From: Eumeta japonica
Taxonomy: Eukaryota > Arthropoda > Insecta > Lepidoptera > Psychidae
Direction: 5' to 3'
Assembly: GCA_005406025.1 (NCBI GenBank)
Contig: BGZK01000018.1
Coordinates: 248,001-312,000 of the forward strand
DNA: 64,000 bases
The notes below the pieces were generated by a model. It worked only from the letters and a program-made list of their open reading frames with translations. It did not search any database and had not been told where the DNA came from. Shown one piece after another: positions 59,267 through 64,000 of the stretch. Position 1 is the stretch's first letter; each line of letters starts with the position of its first letter. Both the position numbers and the translations under genes were made by a program.

Positions 59267-61125
59267 TTAACTAAACACTGAATCATTTAGAGCATTCAGA
59301 TCTTCTTGTCGTTGCATTGCTTTTTTCTTTCCTTTTTTGAACGCTTCGTATCTTTCATCATCAGTAGGAAGTTCATGCCGACACAATGGACAAGAATTAG
59401 TCTGTAATATGTCATTAGAAATTAAATGTATATTACTGAATGAAAACTGTGAAAGCAATACATACACTACTACTTGAGATTACAAAGAGAGGTCAATATA
59501 TTCGCGGAATGAAGGAGTTGGGTATTAAAAAAACAAAATCAAAATATTATTACTTCTTAATATATTGGACTTTTATCGCAATACACTTTTCAGACCAGTA
59601 ATTTAATTTATGCATATCCTCATATAAAAAGATTTTTCTTTTGAGTCAAAATACACCGAGACTGCAGGTTTTAGTTATTCATCACTTACATTTTTTTTTT
59701 TCGTATTAGCTCTTTTTTTTAATTTTAAAATAAAAAGCAATCAATAGGGGCCAAATCTGGGTTGTAGGGTGTGTAGTCTATTAATTTGAACAACGAGTTC
59801 AACGCAAACAACGTAAACTCGCAAACACGAGTCCTCCAATATTAATTTCTCTATTACTACAATGATTTCTGGAGAGGTGAATTCCACAGATCACTCAGGT
59901 CTAGGGTCATCTTCAATTGACTATCTCCCTTTTTTAAACAAGTGTGCCATTTGTAAATCATTGTTTTTTAGGAAAGTGATCTCCACAAACTGATATCATC
60001 TCCTGCATAATGATATGCAGTGATTTTACCTTTTTAGTGAAGAAGTTAATAACGGCGCGATGCTCAATTTTATCCATAACTGTGTTATGTGTGCAGATCG
60101 ACATGTAGTTCATGCAGTAAGTCACAAACGACTGAATCGGTATGCGCTGCTTATATAACCAATGAACCGCGCTATAAGCCAGAGTAATTTGCTCTGTTCT
60201 CGTTTAAACCCTTATTCCGCGAATTTATTGACCTCCCCTCGTGTCACATATTAAGCTATGGGAATTTCTGAAAATTTTACTACTACTCAATCACTTGTTT
60301 TGACAGAAAATTAAGTTAACACTATACTTGTGGTTCAGTTTAAAGGGCGGCTTATCAAATATGTTCATAAGTAGGTCAAGGGTATTGCTTAGAATGATAG
60401 AATGTGACAAGGACATGTCTGAATAACATATTTTATTACTTTGTTTTTTCTTATGGTAGAAAATATTTTATACCAATATTAGATTAACATTTTAACATGT
60501 AATTATTAATATACTATTATTGATAGTAATGAATCATCAACAAGATCCTCTCCTATATCACCAGAAAGAGAGAGGCCTATCTTTCGTGACAATATTTACA
60601 GATCACTCATAGTGTGATGTAGGCTGTTTCAAAAACACAAAATTTAAATTGACGTGTTTTATGGATAGCTCCTTTATTATGTAGGAAAAAATCAACCACA
60701 CCTACTTATTAAGAAATTTTTCATGGAAAATTTAATAAGTTTGGAAACTTGGAATAATATACATTAAAAAAATCACCTAAAAATCACACTTTCCATGAAT
60801 TACTGATATTATATTCTGAAATATATGTATACTGGGCCTCAATTAATCTTTCATATAATAAAAGCAACAAATAGTTTGAAACTTTTCTCTATTAATGACT
60901 AGTCTATACAAGCAAAATGAGTTATATGCTGTTTTAAATTATGAACTTACCTTATTTAGCCAAGTCAAAATACAAGTAGAATGGAAAGAGTGTTCACAAG
61001 GCATTAGCTTCACTTTTTCACCATTGCTAAATTTTTTTAAGCAAACTGGACACTGTATACCGGTTGTATTAATTTTTGTGTCACGCAATTCTTCTACAGC
61101 TTTCTTTGAAGCTGGTGGTGGCAGT
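59267..61125 (-). CDS. RING-H2 RNF181-like gene, copy 2 (exons 2 and 3 only)
   Basis: Exons 61125-60951 (175 bases) and 59401-59267 (135 bases) have the same lengths, phases and splice sites as copy 1. They read [57 protein letters not shown] and end in a stop. All eight zinc ligands are kept. Substitutions against copy 1 are few and mostly mild ([10 protein letters not shown] to [18 protein letters not shown] to RYEAFKKG). Exon 1 is not found up to 64000: a mariner occupies the expected intron. Either exon 1 lies further right or the gene is truncated. Confidence 0.75.
59481..60246 (-). mobile_element. Mariner deletion derivative
   Basis: Ends GAGGTCAATATATTCGCGGA and, inverted, GAGGTCAATAAATTCGCGGA. 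Inside, the minus strand joins an N-terminal transposase piece ([16 protein letters not shown]) to a C-terminal piece ([15 protein letters not shown]), so the catalytic middle is deleted. It lies in intron 2 of RING copy 2 and explains most of that intron's extra length. Confidence 0.8.
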
Positions 61126-61204
61126 CTGAAATTATTAATTACCAAAAATATTTATAATTATGTGTAAGTTCTCCAAATTTTAAACTTTCACGAAACATTG
61201 TATT

Positions 61205-62440
61205 GTTACGGGACTTTGAATAAGTTCTCGCTGTTTCTTTTACAAAATAAAAGCTTTATTTAAATTATAAGGGACAAAAAACATTTCATTCAAAGTATTG
61301 CTCATAACTAGCGACCATTTTCTCCCATCTTTCTGGCAGTATATGAATTTCGCATCGGAAAAACGACATGTCTTTTGAGGCTATCCAAGAATTGATCCAT
61401 TTATTCATAACAATGAAAGTGCTAGTCAGCTAGGCCATGTGCTATCGAACGGAATAGGTGAAAATCAGAAGGGGCTATGCAGGTCAATACGGCGGGTGGG
61501 GTAGAATTTCCCATTGAAGCGTTTCCAGGTAGGTTTTCACTGGTTTTGCAATATGAGGCGGAGCATTGTCATGTAGCAAAATCACTTTGCCGTGTCTCTG
61601 CTTGTATAGCGGCAGTTTTTCTTTTAAGGATCGACTTAAACGCATGAATTGAAATGGATTGATACTCATCCCCCATGATACTCATTCGGTTTGAGCAGCT
61701 CATAATAAATTACACCCTGCTGATCCCACCAAATGCAGAGAAGACGCTTCAAACTATGGATATTTGGTTTTGCAGATGTTGATGCATGGCCGGGCTTACC
61801 CCACGATTTTCAATGCTTTGGATTATCATAGTGTATCCAGTTTTCATCGCCAATCATGATGCGGTGCAAAAAACCTTTTCTTTTCTGACATTGAAGCAGT
61901 AGTCCACATGTGAGAAGACGCCGTTCGACGTCTCTCGACTTCAATTCATATGGTACCCAAAGTCCTTGCTTCTGGATCATTCCTAAAACTTTTAAACATT
62001 TTGAAACAGTTGACTTATCTACTTATAATGTCTTCCCAAGTTCTATTGGTGTCTGATATCGGTTTTGATCAAGTAATTTGATCGGCTTTAATTCATATGG
62101 AACCCAATTACCTTGTTTATGAATCATTCCTAAAGATTTTAAATGATGTGAGACTGCTTGCTAAATGACTTCTAAAGTGCAAGTTCCTTTTGTGTTTGAG
62201 ATGAATTGTCCTCCAATAATTCCTCCAATTTTGCATCCTCATAAATTTTTGACCTACCAGTGCAATCTTTGTCCTCTACGTCAAAATCACCATTTTTAAA
62301 CTTTTGAAACAACCACTCACATGTTGTCTCACTCAAGGCAGCCAATTCGATGTAGTTGCAGATTTAAACAAGTAAATTAAAGGTCCATAAATGACATTTG
62401 GCTCAAATTTAGACATTTTCGGGTAAAAAAAAAAAATATG
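61205..62440 (-). pseudogene. Mariner transposase relic with internal duplication
   Basis: Minus strand: ETTCEWLFQKFKNGDFDVED, KDCTGRSKIYED, KQGNWVPYELKPI, a second QKQGLWVPYELKSRDVERRL, GDENWIHYDNPKH (first D), WGKPGHASTSTAKPNIHSLK, LCIWWDQQGVIYYELLKPNE, HDNAPPHIAKPVKTYLETL (second D), ILPHPPY. Catalytic blocks are readable but stops and frameshifts inactivate it. The left end TTACGGGACTTTGAATAAGT abuts the RING-copy-2 duplication; the right terminus is not clear. Confidence 0.85.
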
Positions 62441-62559
62441 ATGTTAATATGAACTTAATAATATGATAGGATTATGTTGTTCTTGAATGAGCAACCTAAT
62501 TTTCAAACCGGTTATCATCTGCGAATTCTAACGTAAGCCTCGTTCCATGCCATCTCACT

Positions 62560-64000
62560 CAAAATGGCGGATACTTATTTGTACTCCTAATAATTTTTTG
62601 CTTCTTATGTTAATTGCACATCGCAAGTACAAAACTTTCGAATATAATGTTTGACACCTTGTTACAATAGGCAGTGACCTTTATGGCTGCTACCTGTAGC
62701 CAGGTGTAAACAGGTAGATAAACCGAACTTATTTCCCTCATCTATTAATTAAAAAATATTAACAGATATATAAAGTTTACAAAACCCAATCTATTTATAA
62801 CTGTCTGTTACCATGAAATTATTTGCAGCTTACATTAAAAAAATAAGTAATTAATGTTAATAGCCGCAGGACTACAGTGGCAGACATTGTTCTCATAAAT
62901 TTATAATATTGTTAACTGCCTTTAAAACATTATTTGCTCAATTAACAAATGAGAGTAAATTTTTCTAATACCGGATGCCTTCCTAGTACACTAATGTTAA
63001 GCTAGCCGTAACCAAGTATAGTCTATTTGATAAGTTCAAAATTGTGTTAATTCTTTATAAGGGTCCTAAAAATATGTGCAATAGCACTTTGGATTCAGAA
63101 TGACGTTTAGAAAAATGTATTTGGAGGATTTTACTGCTCGATAAAAATTGTAAAAGTTATTAACAAATTAAGATAAAAAAAGAAAGGTATTTCGTTTTAT
63201 GGCTATAACTCAAAAACTATTTATATTTAAGAAATTAAAAAAAAAAAAAATTCATAGAGAAAATTTCCTAAAAGAAGTCCCGATACCCAGAACTTTACCT
63301 CCTTTATTTATAATTTTAATTTAGTGTTGAAAATAGAGCCCCTAGTAGCCAATACAGCATGGCCGAGCTACCGCTCAACAGAATCTATTAGATAAAATAA
63401 TTTTTTTATAGGATTAAATATCAATATTAAAATTAAAAGAAAATATGGTGTCATTAGAACACTTCAAAGAATAAAATCCCGTTGGAAAACATTATTTTTG
63501 TTAATTTTATTCAAAAACTTATTCAATTATTATTCAAGTAACTTTTCACAGACTTTCATTTTTACAAAAGACAATATAAAAGTTTCAATAAGTGGCCTAA
63601 ATTTTTGTAGCTTCTTGGAGCTCTTCTTATATATATACTTACAAGACCATGTTATAAAAGTGTCTTAAATTCATGTATTTATTATAATTTTTCTAAGTTA
63701 ACAAAAATAAAAGTCCTCAATAATGTTGTTAAAAAATAAATTTTAAATCAAATGTTGAGTTATGGCTATTTTTGAATTTCATAGAGGCATTAACCAAAGT
63801 TGAAAAATTTTTTTAGGGAATTTGTTAATAAATTGTTTATATACAAATGGACTAGTTTCATATGGCAAAAAAAATCTTTTTACTATTTTGTTGTCATGGA
63901 AAAATACTGTTTTAAAAAAATCTTAAAAAAATTTAAATTACATAATAAAAAAACGGTTTTAAACAAGTTTTTTAAATATTTTTATTGTTTAAATAATTAA
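62560..64000. other. AT-rich sequence, nothing recognised
   Basis: No exon 1 of RING copy 2, no ORF with protein-like composition, no repeat termini seen. Confidence 0.5.

Larger units (their letters stand above)
58570..61200. repeat. Segmental duplication, copy 2
   Basis: Direct-orientation paralogue of 34060-39965 without the piggyBac (single TTAA near 58888), but with its own mariner derivative at 59481-60246. Homology to copy 1 ends near 61200 where another mariner starts. Confidence 0.88.

Overview
The window looks like nuclear DNA of an insect, most probably a moth or butterfly. It is AT-rich, coding exons are short and bounded by GT/AG introns, and much of the rest is transposon debris of kinds common in Lepidoptera: mariner/Tc1 relics, piggyBac elements with TTAA target sites, hAT MITEs, Jockey-type LINEs, SINE-like repeats and a BEL/Pao fragment. 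There is no prokaryotic gene organisation. Species assignment is inference; no marker gene is present.

Host genes. (1) Positions 27995 down to 1209, minus strand: one large gene whose 19 coding exons I assembled from splice sites and reading phase. They give 1,084 continuous codons, and the gene runs off the left edge. The predicted protein has a Cys-rich N terminus, a basic stretch, and at least three diverged tandem copies of a domain resembling the papain-fold (herpesvirus tegument USP / peptidase C76-like) family. The residues expected to be catalytic are not conserved. (2) Positions 41460 down to 38954, minus strand: a complete three-exon gene for a 147-residue RING-H2 E3 ligase of the RNF181 type. 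(3) Positions 61125 down to 59267, minus strand: a second copy of exons 2 and 3 of that gene, in a direct segmental duplication about 20 kb away; its exon 1 is not seen. (4) A possible terminal exon of an unidentified minus-strand gene lies at 28430-28284, with a poly(A) signal.

Layout. 1-0.76 kb: inverted pair of degenerate repeats. 1.2-28 kb: the large gene, with introns holding a rearranged LINE, two related mariners (one with a nested hAT-like element), a large foldback of minisatellites, a Tc1-like relic and two hAT MITEs. 28-34 kb: no recognised gene apart from the terminal exon; SINE, a TIR element with three ~310-bp repeats, a CpG-rich patch. 34-41.5 kb: RING gene copy 1 and its duplicated flank, split by a 4.2-kb piggyBac element that itself holds BEL/Pao, hAT and LINE fragments. 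42-54 kb: mariner relic, dispersed repeats, a ~105-bp minisatellite, a 5'-truncated Jockey-type LINE. 54-58 kb: mariner relic interrupted by a 3-kb piggyBac. 58.5-62.5 kb: RING copy 2 with two mariner insertions. 62.5-64 kb: AT-rich, nothing recognised.

The RING genes and the large gene show no sign of acting together. The main biological novelty candidates are the multi-domain, apparently catalytically dead papain-fold protein and the RING duplication, where the unoccupied second copy proves the piggyBac insertion.
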